The notes beneath the pieces are model-generated. The model made no database searches, was not told the DNA's origin, and was given only the letters and a program-made list of their open reading frames with translations. A program made the position numbers and the translations under genes. Below, one piece after another: positions 53,539-64,000 of a stretch of DNA of 64,000 nt. The stretch spans positions 483,293-547,292 of the forward strand of contig RSEE01000043.1 of NCBI GenBank assembly GCA_003971905.1, given 5' to 3'. This stretch comes from Moniliella sp. 'wahieum'. Lineage: Eukaryota; Basidiomycota; Moniliellomycetes; Moniliellales; Moniliellaceae. Numbering within the stretch: position 1 is the first letter of the stretch; each line of letters starts with the position of its first letter.

Positions 53539-56500
53539 ACGGGAGGATGCAGTGACCAAGAAAGCTCCAAACTTTCACAGGCCATCGCCAAGGTAGTGGA
53601 GGCATAGCAGCATCATTCTCTGTCCCATGCGGCCCCAGGCTATCATGCCATCGATGACATCCGCCCTCAACTCTTCTGCCTTACGCATTGTTGGGTTCAC
53701 GTTATGCATCATGGCACCAGGTCCCGGACCAACCCGTTCACAATGGTCACCGCATATTTCCGTCGGTGTAGGTACGAGGCGATGAATCCATTCGGGGCAT
53801 ACTGTTCTGCGCCACACCAAGAAGAATACCCAGCTGTGGATGAGGTCGTATAATGACGGTGAAAAGTGAGCCTATCCTCTCGTACCTGGTCCGCTCCTCT
53901 ATGGATGGCCAGCTATATTCGTTATCTCGAAACAATTTTCGCTTTGGGGCACTATCTTCTCAGCATCCATACTGAGTACTGACTGTTGCCGCACCAAGGA
54001 AAAGGGCCGCTCGAGGATCAGGGATTGGGGAAAAATGAGGTATGAAACAACTTGTGCTTCCACTGCAGAAGAATCATCTCGGGCCCGCCGCGTTGTGACG
54101 TGATGGAGATAATTGTTTCCCTAGAAAGACCCTCTGCAATGCTAACACTAGGCCACTGTTCTGTCTAGGCGTCTGCGCCTTCGTTTATTCACCTGTGTGA
54201 GCGTCCCCTTTGCTCCTTGGTCCAACCTCTTCCACTTCATACCTTACTGTTCACCCTCTATGCTGGCGATCAACTCCCTATATGGTTCTTTCAGTCAGAA
54301 AGGTTAATTGGCCACGGCGTATCAGTTGCAGGAATGCTCAAGCATGACAGAAACGTAGATCATGATGTTCATATCCGGATGTGTTGGCTGTGCGTGGTGA
54401 CTGTGGGGCGGAGGAACTGGAATGAGAGATCTGTTGAGAGGGCATAGTCTCGTTCGGACTTGGTTGCAATATAAACAAACGGTTGGATTCTGGGGGATGT
54501 AGTGCGTCCTATACAATGTGGTTCTGTCAGGTATCCATGCCCTGGCGGTGAAGAGGAAAAGGTGGAGGAAATCGACCAGATTGTGACCACAAAAGATGCG
54601 TTGGGATGGACATCGTTCAACGTCCTCATTGGCTATATATATTGGTATACGTAATAGAGGCTACTGCTACGATTCAATGACATGAAGCTCGCTCCAATTT
54701 CCAATCTTGCATCCCGTCCATCTCGCTCTCCTCCCTTCCTCTGGTCCGTGTTCCCTGCTTGACGCATGATATCTGAGATGCCTCTGACATCCTGCTACCT
54801 CCCGCGCGCCACGGCCGTTCTCCCACTGTCTCTGACCCGAGGACCTTTTGTTGGTCTCCCTCGCTTAGCCTTCTCAACTGTTACAAAACAACCCCCATAT
54901 TTATTTCCTGTTAGCATGTTAGGCCTTAGGCCCCTCGGGGAAAGGATCCGATTCAAGGTGTGGATTGATAAGGTTATCGGTTATCACTGTGTTTAACTTG
55001 TAGATGAAGCGGATGATCGATGACCGGACCGGTGACCGAGGATCGATGATTCGATGAGGATCGAGAATCAAGCACTGAAGCGGCTGAAGCTTTTTGACGC
55101 GTGACGCGTGACGCTTGAAGCTCTTGACATGAAGCCCTCCACCGGGTGAGGCCCCCGGAGTTCCGAAGACGAGCGATCCGAGCAGAGAGCAGAACCGGAG
55201 TGGTGGATCCGAGTCTCGAGGCAGCGGGGCTTAGCGCTTAGAACTTATTGCAGCAGCCGAGTAGAGTCTACCATGTTTACTGTTCGTTTACTAGCGTTGG
55301 ACACCATGCATTCTGGCCGTGTCTATCGTCTACCGAGCCCTGGTCGAGGTGGTGCACGGTTGTGCTGCTCGGCTGAAGCGCTGAAGCGATGAGTCTCAGC
55401 TGACAAATGTCATGGGTCGGCGACGCTGCCCGGCTGAACCGGGGCGCCGCAGGGTTGTGCAACTCGTGAAAAGACATGGACGCGTGGAGCGTGAGGAAGA
55501 TGGGACGCGTGAGAGGCGTGAGGAAGATGCGGCCGATTGCAACGCGAATGCACTCAGGCTGGCAGGCAGCGTACCACGTGAGGCGCGGCTGCTGTTGCTG
55601 GCTGCTGCTGGCGGTGGCTGCCGCGTTCGGTTAGATGTGGCGCGGGGGGAGGGAGCCGCTGGGCCGGATCGGAGGTGGGAGGCCTTGGGCAGGGTGCACA
55701 GGGTGCACACGGGTGCCTCTGAGTGCTTCCCAGACACACCGGCAGTTGGCGGCTCACACTGGCGTAGCGCCGGGCGCTTCTCACGCGCTCACGTGTCGAT
55801 GCGGGGCACATGTTGAATGATTGATCAGTCACGCGTCACGGCGGTGCGCCTGGGACAGGGGAGGACATGCGCATCGGCCACGGTGCATGGGACGTCAACG
55901 CTAGGACAGCGAGGACACTGCACAGGTCCTAGTTAGGTGAGCCGAGAAAGTGCGGCGGCTGCGGAAACAAAGCAGCACTACATACTCGGTCGCTGCCTCT
56001 GTTCGCTTTCTCGGCTCGGCGGGCACGTACGCCTCGTACGCCTCCCTCGGCACGCACTGCGTGGGCGAGACACGCTATAGCCGAAACCATGCCGTCAGTA
56101 AGTAGTAGCTAGTAACCAGTAACTAGTAACTAGTAACTAGTAACTCGCAGCAGCGCGTAAACCCCCATGGGGCGCCTTTGGGCCTTTGGGCCCCGAGTCT
56201 TAGGATGTAGGCCTTTCAGGCTCAGGGTTAAGAATTTATAGGCTGAGCCGGCAGAACTTCAGAAGCATTATGATGCAGGGAGAGACGTATGACCGTTCAG
56301 TTGAACAATGAATTTGCCGCCCTTGCCCGTTCCCCCGAAGCCCCCGCCTGACGCTGAGCCCTCCCTTGCGGCTGAAGACTGACATGTGTCATGTGACGCG
56401 TGACGGGGGACACTCCCCACATCCCGACCAGTGAGTCACCCATGTCGCTGTGCCAGCTGAGAGATCTGAGATCTGAGAATCCGGGAGGCTCAGCGCTAGC

Positions 56501-57276
56501 TAAGCGCTAACAGCGCTTAATGCTTCGTGGCACCCAGCAAACTATTCGATCCTTCCCGGAGTATGGGCAGCACACCATCGTTCCTTCCCGCCGAATTGGG
56601 TAAATTGGCAATCGCCGCGGCCGAGTGCAGCCGCGTATCCCCGGGGGCTCTGCCAGGGTCTGCCTGGGACAGTCGACGGGGCTTTTGGAAGCGCTGGCGA
56701 CTGCGGTCCGCGGGCAGGCTGTGGCGATACTGCACCTCTGCGCCTGCGCCCCCATGCCGGCGTCCGTCCGTCGGCAGGGGCTTGTGCGTTCGCGACAGCG
56801 CAGCCGGGTGCCGAGGGGGGCGTTGGCCAGTGGCGGCTGGCAGATCGCTCAGCGCAGCCTGTCGCAGGCTGGCGCACACCGAAGGAGAGGCAGTCTGCCA
56901 TGTAGCAAGCATAGTGCACTCGCCAGGTACGCCGCCCACGGACAGTGTGCTCGTCATGCATTCGCGCCAGCCATTATTAGTTCCAACATAGCCTGCAACA
57001 CGCTTCCACTTTGCTCCGATGGGGCCCTGCTCCCCGCCACATCCCTCCGAACGCAACGCAACCGTCTGCAGCCCAGTGCAGCCCTGCCCGCAACCCACCC
57101 TCTCCGCTCTCCCGCGCCCTGGCCCACCAGCCGCTCCGCACGCGCTGGCCTGCCTGCATGTCCCTCAGTCTCCTCCCCGCCGTCTGTGCTTCCCCGCCCG
57201 GTCCCCATCCCCATCCCCGTGCCCGTCCTCCCCCCACTCCCTCTCGCCCCCTCTCGTCCCCCCCCTGCGCCTGCCC
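53539..57276. other. 3.7-kb gene-poor region
   Basis: No recognised protein gene. Short repeated words are common: TGACGCG copies near 55097-55113, ACTAGTA units near 56110-56145, and AGCGCTAAG/AGCGCTTA near 56490-56520. A TATATATA at about 54634 has no ORF with family features after it. The GC-rich stretch at 55.4-55.8 kb is open on several frames but resembles nothing known. Confidence 0.45.
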
Positions 57277-58889
57277 ATGCCCCGCCACCCGCCTCCAGAT
57301 CCCCAGCCTGCGTCGGGCTCCGACCCGCCTTCGGTTGCCTCCGACCCGGACCAGGACCCCGAGCGCGAACACGAGCGCGAACGGAGTGCGGCCGAACCTG
57401 AATCTGAGTCTGAGCCCAATGCGCCTGCGTCCGCCCTGGCCGTTGACACTGCGGCTACTCACCCCAATCTCCCTGCCGCGCACACTCACACCACTGCCAT
57501 CCCGTCCGACCCCCCCTATCGCCCCCCCACAGCGACGCAAGGAGCGCGTGTGCGCGCGCGAGAGCAGCAAGGGCAACACAATGCCCATCCGCAATCGAAC
57601 TGGGACGTCCTGTTCGGCATGCCGGCGCTTGAAGCGCTCGTGTGACCGGCCCAAGATGCTGAGCAAGGCCGGGACCGATCCGTATGCGAACCGGAGGTGC
57701 ACGCTCTGTTGTGAATATGGGTTTGCCATCTGCAGTCCCAACGACGACGAGACGCAAGTGCCGCCGCTGATGAGCAACGAAGACTTGCACCATACGTTGC
57801 CGCGCCTGCACCGCCGCCAAGGCAGGGCAGTGCGCAAGTTGCGTCGACAGTTTGCAGCAGGACTCGGCGTTTCCCTCGACTGCCACCTCAACCGCCACCT
57901 CCACCTCGGCCTCGTATTGCACGCGCCGTCGACTGATGACTACCCCCCCCCCCCCCCCCCTCCCTTTGCCCCGCGCCCCCGCTCCCGCTCGCCGTACACG
58001 TACACCTACCCGCCTCCTGCCCCCTACTGGGCCGAGTACCCGCCGGGCGACCCCCGTGCCATCGTCCGCTCCGCCCCGCCCCATTACTACCACCACCACC
58101 ACGCCATGGCAGCCGAGTATGGTTGGGAGAGAGAGAGGGAGAGGGAGGTACGAAAGCGCTGCGCCGTTGGCCTCCTCCCCATCTTACCGCACCTCGCTTC
58201 CTTCCTTCCCGTCTTCCCTCCCACCGCTCCCCCCTACGGGGCCCGAACGCACCGCGCCTACTCCTTCAGCGACCGCCGCGAGGCCTATTGGGGCCCAACG
58301 GCGGAGCAGGCGGAACGTGGCAGCGACCGCCCCGAGCCTTACTTCCTACCCTTCTCCCATCATGCCCACCCTCGGTCTCCGCCTCTCGAACATCCCTCGA
58401 TGGTCGAAGGCGGATACTCCCGTTCTGGCTATCCTCCCCCTCAGGGGTGGGAGCCAACGGGCTACCCTGCCGTGCCTCCTGCGCCGACAGGGCCAGCCGG
58501 ACGTGCAGGCGGGTACGCCCCAGGCCAGCGACTGCCCAGCATGCGGCGTCCGCCCCATCCTATCCCCCAAGAAGCCCCTGGCCGAGAGGGGAGGTGGCAG
58601 CGTCGGCAGGCAGGCGGCTACGAGGCAGGCGGAGCGGAATGGACCTACGAAACTGACCCTCCTACGCACTGGGCCCTCCACGCCGCCTGTCCGCATGGGA
58701 GCCTCATCCGTTCCCTCATCGTCCTTCTTATCCCCCCCCCTAACCCATCGTGCATCTGTCTCAGTGCCGAGTGCGGAGTGCGGAGTCGCATCTCAGCTCG
58801 CAGCCCTCGGTTTGCCTGGACATGCTCCCACGCCTTGCTCCCCCAACACACGTCCAGTCGTATTTTGTTTCGTGGAAGAGATCCCTTGA
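57277..58889 (+). CDS. Putative Zn-cluster (Zn2Cys6-like) transcription factor
   Basis: Candidate fungal-specific regulator. An acidic, Arg/Glu-rich N terminus starts MPRHPPPDPQPASGS. One frame step later comes the metal-binding part TSCSACRRLKRSCDRPKM ... RRCTLCCEYGFAICSPND (about 57604-57740). It has Cys-x2-Cys-x6-Cys, an 18-residue gap, then a Cys cluster (Cys-x2-Cys-Cys-x6-Cys). The basic RRLKRSC segment fits Zn2Cys6 DNA-binding domains; the long gap and the extra Cys are atypical. The rest is Pro/Tyr/Gly-rich low complexity with an 18-base C run at 57943-57960 and no recognisable regulatory domain. Length and C terminus are uncertain because three frames stay open for long distances. The end given is that of one of them. 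Confidence 0.55.
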
Positions 58890-60765
58890 TGGGGTCCCAC
58901 TCACTTCACTATCCATATCCGCGATGCAATGGAAGAAGAATCCGTCTCCTGCCAGTTGCGGGGGTAAGGGGAATCTTGTCCCTCTCCAGAACCTGGGGGG
59001 CAGCAACAAGCTGGCGTGCGTTCAGGAATTGTGGTGCTTTGCTATATCTTGGTGGGCGGGTTTTGTGGCAGAGTACGGCGAGGAATCGGCACGTTGGTGT
59101 GGGCGGAGGGACCATTGCGGTCGGGGCTCCGCGCCCAAGGTCCAGTCCATTCAAAATGGGGAATGGTAAAATTGTTCTTGTAGGAGGGGAGGACAACAGT
59201 AAGAGAGACACCGAGCAGGGACAAGGACAAAAGGGAAAGGCAAGAGCAAGATACACGGCATGCTGAATTGGAAATTGAAGGGAGCAAGTGAGTTAACGCG
59301 TTCAACATACCAAAGGTCACGTAAATATGTAACAGTCACAGATTGCATTTTGCTCCCTTGGAGATCTTAGGCCCTTATTTCAGCCCCTTGAGGCCTGATT
59401 AATGCTCTCACTTCTTCACCTCCGTGGTATTCGTGAAGGTGATCGAGGGCAATACGAGATGTGTGCGTGGGAAACCAGCTTATTTAGGTACAGTGCGTGT
59501 GGAAATGGATCCCAGGCTCAGCGTTATATGTGCATCTTGGGGGACATATATATATGCAACAGCCGATAGCCACTCCGGCATTGTGGACAGAACAGACATC
59601 AGGGCCCGGCGGTGTGTGGCTTTCACTGAACTGGACACAGTGCACAATCCGTCCGTCCGTCGGACCCTTATGGCGAGAGTCAACGATATCCGTCCTGGTC
59701 CTCGTCTATTCCCCCCATCGTCAGCATCCTCGAGAGAATGGGGAGAGGAAGCTCGACCGTCAAAGCGGTCTCACAGATATGAGCCTAGATTGTATTAGTA
59801 GGCGCAACCGGGAAACGTGGAACACACGATGAGAGCCTCGGGAGTCGATGGAGCCAAAATGTAGTCGGTGTGTTTTGGGACGCCATTGATACATCCGACC
59901 GCAAGTACGGACAATGAGAAAGGGAAGTGGTTCAGTGCAGGTAACGACTATATCCAAAACGGAGTAGGGACGTTTTGGATTACGACAAGTGCATCTCTAT
60001 ATCGCGATGATCACAAATGGGCGGACCGACCTCACGACTGCGAATATTTCCTCAGTGCAATGTCGATCAGTGTATAGTCCCGAACCCACGCTCATCCTGA
60101 GCTGCGACAAGTGTTTGCCCAGCACGAACTGAGCCGAGGGGATACTCACAAGGTACGAGGTGGTGTGCGGCACCGTCACCATCAGATACTCTCTCCATCT
60201 TCGCGGGAGAAGAAAAGCAAAGGAAAGCGGGCGATAAACCCACATACGGCTGGGGTGAGATGAAGAGAGGCGTACACCAACTGGGCCGGGTCACCTGTTG
60301 AAGGTCAACCTAGTTGGACCGGTTCCATATGTGAGAACAAAAAATGTGGATATATGAGAGGACGGCCCAGGAATGGATGAATTTCTAACCGCATGGCCGT
60401 TAAGAGAGGAGACTGATATACCGCTATTAAGAACATAATGTGGCAGCAGCTTCGAGTACAGCACAGCGCGGAGGCGACGCCCTCCGTTACAATCGACTAT
60501 ATCGTCAAGTGTTACAAGTGCTATCTACTGACGGTTACTACAGTAAACAAAAAGGAGATGCGAGCAGTCGAATGCATTGTGGAAAATGAATGGGAAAGTC
60601 GGACAGGGATTAGGTACACAGAGCTCTGCGAGTCGCTTCCCCGCAGTTCTCGTGCGATTCCCACTGCGAGACCGTAAAAGAACCTGGGAGTAGAATTGAG
60701 TCAACCGTGCGGGAAGGTATAGTGAGCTGTGTAGAGAGTGCCTCTTCCATTTCTCTTCTCCAGCT
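58890..60765. other. Subtelomere-proximal region without a recognised gene
   Basis: Short open frames only. The 124-residue frame at 59424-59798 (+) has no family resemblance that I can see. (AT)n at about 59548-59556. Composition is more balanced than in the gene-dense part. Confidence 0.4.
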
Positions 60766-61190
60766 CTAAGCAGTGATGCCCAAGACCATGACGTTGACTT
60801 TGGTGTCGTACTCACCTTGTTTGAGCCCTTCGCGCGACATTCCGTACGGGGCTCCAACAAGCATGTTTTGGTAGTTGTCTTCATACTATGGTTGCCGTCC
60901 CCTTTAGAATGACAGACCAACATGATGAAGCTTCATGTCGTGTCAGGAGGCTCCGGAGGACATTGCCGGCCTTAACGTCGCTGTGTATAGTCTACCTTGC
61001 CTTGATCCTAGCATAGATGCAACTCCCCAGAATACCACGACCACCATACTACGATTTACCTTCCAGAGCAGTTCGACCTTCAGCTTCAGCTGAGAGCGAG
61101 TGGGATTTAGATCATGGGTCGTATGTCCAGACTCCACGTCAACCTTATGGCAACCACGGTTCTTGGTTGGACGCCAGGGATCCAATACGA
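60766..61190 (-). CDS. Unrecognised gene fragment (C-terminal exons)
   Basis: I do not recognise this sequence. On the minus strand a frame reading WDPWRPTKNRGCHKVDVES and SQLKLKVELLWK (about 61065-61190) ends at a plausible GTAAAT donor. A second block, YEDNYQNMLVGAPYGMS then REGLKQGEYDTKVNVMVLG, ends at a TAG at 60766 and reads like a conserved C terminus. The two could be exons of one gene with introns between, or unrelated. No start codon can be assigned. Confidence 0.25.
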
Positions 61191-61439
61191 TGACACTTAG
61201 TTACATGGGACTACCCGCCACGACGAGGCTTTCCACACGTTTCCATGCAGTTGTGCGGCCCCCGTTCTACGATCGCCCAAGAGGGCACTTGGAGCAGCAG
61301 CAGCCAAGGGGCGCGCGTGAGCGCTACAAGAAATACCATGACAGGGGGGGTAGAACGGAGTTGGTGTGGCGGCGAGAAGGACAAAAGAGAAGGGATGCGA
61401 AAAACAAGGGCGGAACAGGATGGGGTTCAGGCCAAGGCG

Positions 61440-61783
61440 CCGTACTGTGGAGAAGCACATCAGTTCAGTCAGCAGGGAGCACGCATGAGCGTATGGGAAG
61501 CTCGACGGCGTGGGCACATACACCAGGAGGAGGGCGGGCTGGTTGGTGCCAACGGCCTCGTAGCGGCCACTGCCAACATAGACAAAGCCCTGCAGGCCGA
61601 ACTCTTCGCGCGTTGATGTACTTGTAGATGATGAACAGCGCCCAGATGTGGCCGGGCAATGCGCCGAGGAGGGTGAGGATGACGCAGATGAGCAGGTCGC
61701 ACGAGCAGCCCGTCAGGAACAAGACGGGGCGGGCGGGAAGATGATGGCGCACAGCACAAGCAGGATTCGGAGGCGAGGACCAT
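61440..61783 (-). CDS. Pmp3/UPF0057-family small membrane proteolipid
   Basis: Small two-helix membrane protein of the Pmp3/Sna family, which influences plasma-membrane potential and salt tolerance or traffics to the vacuole. The first helix comes from LLVLCAIIFPPAP and LFLTGCSCDLLICVILTLLGALPGHIWALFIIYKYI, the classical family signature (CAI-PP, then D-L-I-N/C-LLT-LG-PG-IHA). The C-terminal part reads EEFGLQGFVYVGSGRYEAVG, as in longer fungal members with a Tyr/Gly tail. The ATG at 61783 and the end near 61440 are approximate, since two single-base slips (about 61720 and 61615) split the helices over frames. It is the last recognisable gene before the telomere. Confidence 0.85.
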
Positions 61784-62974
61784 GATGGGCTGTGGTGGGG
61801 TGCGATGGCGGTGGTGGCGAGCGGCTCGGAGTTCGCAGCGACTGCGAGGCGGGGTGCGGCGTGTGATGCGTGATGATGTAAGCGATGCATGACGCCACAC
61901 GTGACAGTGACCGTGCACGACGCGCTTATGTCAGCGAGGCGTTGAGTTCCTGATCTGATGGGGGGGGGCACCCTGGATCACCACCGACTCTGAAGCTCAT
62001 CCGGCGTGTTGCTTGTTGGCGCCTAACCTGTTCCGGAAACCATGGGAACCGCCAGCAGGGCAGCATCCTCATGCCTCTGCCTGACCTCCCGCGCACACTG
62101 GCCCCCGTCACCCCCCACAAAACTTGATCTATCGTTTATCCTCTTGATCAGCGACTGCCTCGCCGAGGGGGCCGCCACCGGGGCGGCTGGCCCACGGCGA
62201 GGCAAGCAAGCAACCCGCCTCCCCCGCCCTCGACCAAGTTGCGCTCCCAGGCGACGCCACTTTTCCCTTGAAGCTTGGCTGCCCTCTGTGCCCCACCGCG
62301 CGACTGCAACGGCACTGACCTGTTGCGGTAGTGCCTCACCCAGGCCCGCCTGGAACCCGTCCTTCGCCTCGTGGACTAAATTTACCTGGATTCAACGCCG
62401 AGCAAGCACTGTGGATGGCATGTGCCAAGCGCATGTTGTACGTCCCCATCATTGCCCCATCCTGAAACGCACCCAGAGGAACGACTATGCCTATGCCCCC
62501 GGCATGGGCGAGAGCTTGCTGTAGCGCCAACAATGTACACTGCGGTCGTGATGCCCCGCGGCAGCATTGGCGTGTGGTGCGTGGTCGTACAGGAACACAG
62601 TTGCTCCTTGTGTAATGCAAGGTCGGCACAATACGCCCCTAACACGGCATGGTGGTCTGCCAGTGAACTGGGAATACGAAATGGCTGCGCTGGGCGGGAA
62701 GAGGAGTGGATAGCCCAGGCTAAGAACACTATCTACTAGTCTTGGCCACGCAGGTGTGTTCGGGGGGTCGCTGTACCACTGGTGGGTACCTTCCTGGAAC
62801 ATCGCCGACGCAATCGGCCCGAAGCAAGTATATCTCGTTTGAATCGTACCCCATGGGGTCTGCGGAAAGGCGAGTATGTGGACGGAGCGGAGACCACAAG
62901 TTATGATGGTGTGCCATCAAGAAGGGCAGGTGGCTATCGTCATTGTCACAACTACTACTAAGTAGGGTTAGCTA
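61784..62974. other. Subtelomeric region without recognised genes
   Basis: Contains a 60-nt segment (61997-62056) related to 39490-39551. Open frames on both strands at 62.0-62.9 kb show no family resemblance. Confidence 0.4.
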
Positions 62975-63350
62975 AGTGGGACGGTAGAGGAGGGCAGGAG
63001 TACCTCTGGTGAAAATGGGGCGCCGGGGGTGCAGTACTGTTGGAGATATGGCGGTGGGAAATTTTGAGCAGAGGTGTACCGGGTGCAGCTCCTCCATGGG
63101 TGGTGCTACAGTCGTGGTGTAGTAGTGGGAAGTGTAGAGGGAGGTGGGAGTACCGCTGTGCAAAGTGGGGCGGCGGTAGGTACAATACTCACCGAGATAC
63201 AACGTGGGTTGGTATATACAGGGGTCTGTAGGGTGAATGGTACTAAGTGGGGTGTACTAGGGTTGCTGCTGTGGCGGAAGTGCACTAATGGGACTTGGTA
63301 CGGCAGCCGAGGACTAGCGCTGGGCGAAGTGGGCAGCTGTCGGTGAGTGG
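62975..63350. repeat. Degenerate subtelomeric tandem repeat, about 149-bp period
   Basis: Sequence beginning AGTGGGACGGTAGAGG at 62975 recurs as AGTGGGAAGTGTAGAGGG at 63124, and the similarity (GGAGTACC, GTG, AATGGGGCG, GTACAATAC-like words) runs for about 80 bases. A third, more eroded block appears near 63245. The strand shown is G-rich overall. Confidence 0.55.
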
Positions 63351-63539
63351 TCATGGAGGGGTGACGGTTGGTAGGTGGTACCGACAGTATATGTCCTATA
63401 TAGGGTGAAGAGCTAGACATATGTTGTCAGCATCAATTGGTGATTTTCAATTTGAAATCGCCACCACCTTGTTTGAAAAACGACTAGGTGAAAAGAGCGA
63501 GCCCGGTTGGTGAGAATCGTACAAGCTCTGGTGTTGGGT

Positions 63540-63965
63540 CGGGTTGGGTAGGGTTAGGGATGGGTGGTGTAACTTGTCAAGGGTGCGTCCAATCGAGAAA
63601 CGGAGGCCATATGCTGCATAGAGCGGACGATTTTTAGCGAGCTATCGTCGAGGCCATCGGAGGGTGGGTGGGGTGGGTCGGGGTGGGTAGGGTTAGGGAT
63701 GGGTGGTGTAACTTGTCAACGGTGCGTCCAATCGAGAAACGGAGGCCATATGCTGCATAGAGCGGACGATTTCGTAGCGAGCTATCGTCGAGGCCATCGG
63801 AGGGTGGGTGGGTTGGGTCGGGGTGGGTAGGGTTAGGGATGGGGGGGTGTAACTTTTGAACGGGTGGTCCAATCGAAAAACGGAGGGCATATGCTGCATA
63901 GAGCGGACGATTTATAGCGAGCTATCGCCTCGGCATAACTCTCTCCCCTTCGGTAGCTCGCTATC
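63540..63965. repeat. Subtelomeric tandem repeat, three copies of about 139-140 bp
   Basis: The words GGGTTAGGGATGGG...TGTAACTT...CGTCCAATCGAGAAACGGAGGCCATATGCTGCATAGAGCGGACGATTT...AGCGAGCTATCG (described by blocks) recur starting near 63551, 63690 and 63830. Each unit also carries TAGGGTTAGGG, an interstitial telomere-like word. Copies differ by single bases and small indels. The third is the most diverged. Confidence 0.9.
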
Positions 63966-63979
63966 TACCCTCGGCCCTC

Positions 63980-64000
63980 CCCTAGGGTTAGGGTTAGGTT
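63980..64000 (+). repeat. Telomeric repeat (TTAGGG type) at the window end
   Basis: CCCTAGGGTTAGGGTTAGGTT closes the window, with the G-rich strand running outward to the right, as expected for the right end of a chromosome. Only about three units are present, and the last is GGTT rather than GGGTT. Confidence 0.85.

Noticed and set aside
55396-55832. GC-rich open frames near 55.4-55.8 kb as a gene
   Set aside because: All six frames are open for long distances because of composition, and no motif or intron supports one of them.
63690-63960. Subtelomeric repeat as a CRISPR-like or satellite array with spacers
   Set aside because: The units are directly adjacent and uniformly similar, with no unique spacers, and the organism is a eukaryote.

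Overview
The window reads as the right-hand end of a chromosome of a GC-rich fungus, most likely a basidiomycete. The evidence is TTAGGG-type telomeric repeats at the last bases, short spliceosomal introns (about 38-155 nt, many with a CTAAC-like branch site), GC-rich codon use, a secreted glycoprotein of the basidiomycete macrophage-activating-glycoprotein type, and a yeast-like gene set (FUN30, CDC8, CHS7, LAM/YSP, RNA14, ARG3, DBP3, ZPR1). I cannot name the species.

Layout. 0.5-3.5 kb: a Fun30/SMARCAD1-type remodeller (+). 3.7-4.5 kb: thymidylate kinase (-). 5.6-7.4 kb: secreted S28 serine peptidase (+). 8.5-12.8 kb: a CHS7 chitin-synthase export chaperone (+) converging on a GRAM-VASt sterol-transfer protein (-). 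14.0-14.9 kb: tubulin-folding cofactor B (+). 15.9-17.2 kb: CaMK-like kinase (+). 18.1-20.1 kb: TMEM135-like membrane protein (+). 20.6-23.0 kb: RasGAP (-). 24.2-25.9 kb: bHLH factor (-). 26-30.5 kb: gene-poor. 30.6-31.7 kb: secreted glycoprotein (+). 32.5 kb: a U6 snRNA gene (+). 33.0-36.2 kb: RNA14/CstF77 (+). 37.1-38.4 kb: mitochondrial ornithine carbamoyltransferase (+). 38.6-39.4 kb: candidate solo LTR. 43.3-46.2 kb: second GRAM-VASt gene (+). 46.3-48.0 kb: DBP3 helicase (-). 48.8-49.8 kb: second CHS7 gene (-). 52.0-53.5 kb: ZPR1 (+). 57.3-58.9 kb: Zn-cluster regulator (+). 61.4-61.8 kb: Pmp3-family proteolipid (-). 62.9-64 kb: subtelomeric repeats and telomere.

The most notable structure is a duplicated convergent pair. 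CHS7 and the GRAM-VASt gene each occur twice, in mirror-image order, with DBP3 lying between the members of the second pair. Both members act on ER/plasma-membrane biology (chitin synthase export, sterol transfer). The first CHS7 copy seems to have lost an intron acceptor and keeps the former intron as open frame.

Almost every recognisable gene is broken by frame slips, usually of one base, often at homopolymers, at points where the neighbouring frame continues the family sequence exactly. This looks like uncorrected long-read error rather than a pseudogene-rich locus, so all coding spans are given as locus extents. No CRISPR, prokaryotic operon or clear tRNA was seen. The regions called empty hold only unsupported ORFs and low-complexity repeats.
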